Of a stretch of 5,562 nucleotides of DNA, positions 5,501-5,562 are shown piece after piece (the first letter of the stretch is position 1; each line of letters begins with the position of its first letter). The notes under the pieces were generated by a model. The model was not told the origin of the DNA and searched no databases. It saw only the letters and a program-made list of their open reading frames with translations. The DNA comes from an uncultured Lachnospiraceae bacterium (GTDB lineage: Bacteria > Bacillota > Clostridia > Lachnospirales > Lachnospiraceae). The position numbers and the translations under genes are program-made. The DNA is taken from assembly GCA_902797475.1 (NCBI GenBank), contig CADBTG010000180.1, positions 1 to 5,562 of the forward strand. The letters are read 5' to 3'.

Positions 5501-5562
5501 ATGCGGATTGAGGCAGCGAAGGCGCAGGATAAGGAAGAAATCCTGAGGTTATATAAGGCCCA
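5501..5562 (+). CDS. GNAT-like acetyltransferase, N-terminal fragment cut by window end
   Basis: Only 20 full codons and two extra bases are visible. The start MRIEAAKAQDKEEILRLYKA has the layout of a GNAT N-terminus: a short first strand (IEAA), a K/P-x-D turn, then an amphipathic helix with EEILRLY. This is known for the family, but no CoA-binding loop is in view, so the call rests on pattern alone. A strong ribosome binding site and a 23-base gap after the upstream stop suggest it continues the same operon. If right, it is the third acetyltransferase in about 5.5 kb. It could also begin another multi-domain fusion, as its neighbours do. Confidence 0.6.
   Translation, partial: MRIEAAKAQDKEEILRLYKA

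Noticed and set aside
4896..5501. A 201-codon minus-strand open frame inside the serine hydrolase-GNAT gene
   Set aside because: It lies opposite the acetyltransferase coding region and has no recognisable motif.
1..5562. CRISPR arrays, tRNA or rRNA genes, insertion sequences
   Set aside because: I saw no spaced direct repeats, tRNA-like cloverleaf, rRNA stretch or transposase on either strand.

Overview
The window is a tightly packed, single-direction stretch of bacterial chromosome with five complete genes and the first 62 bases of a sixth, all on the + strand. Strong AGGAGG-type ribosome binding sites, roughly balanced base composition and the protein families present point to a Clostridia-type Firmicute (Lachnospiraceae/Oscillospiraceae-like). 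This placement is inferred from sequence style; no marker gene fixes it.

Layout: bases 1-76 hold a short leader or the end of an upstream gene. Bases 77-1183 encode a P-loop nucleotide kinase-like domain fused to a GNAT acetyltransferase. Bases 1184-1248 hold a 17-bp-stem hairpin. Bases 1249-2568 encode a zinc-dependent phospholipase C-like domain fused to a CX5R tyrosine/lipid phosphatase. Bases 2597-3043 encode a GAF-fold free methionine-(R)-sulfoxide reductase. Bases 3059-3700 encode an MmcQ/YjbR domain fused to an MGMT-type alkyltransferase domain. Bases 3726-5477 encode a beta-lactamase-fold serine hydrolase fused to a GNAT acetyltransferase with a C-terminal domain. Base 5501 starts another GNAT-like protein that runs off the window. 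Gaps between genes are 65, 28, 15, 25 and 23 bases and I see no intrinsic terminator, so the genes are probably co-transcribed.

The most unusual feature is that four of the five complete genes are two-part fusions of domains usually known as separate proteins. Two of them (genes 2 and 5) keep an ATG preceded by a purine-rich Shine-Dalgarno-like stretch at the domain boundary, as if two neighbouring genes had merged in frame or the second half can also be made alone. The contents (oxidised-methionine repair, an alkyltransferase-like protein, three acetyltransferase domains, hydrolases) suggest an accessory set for small-molecule modification, damage repair and stress. That joint role is inference; no known named system was recognised.
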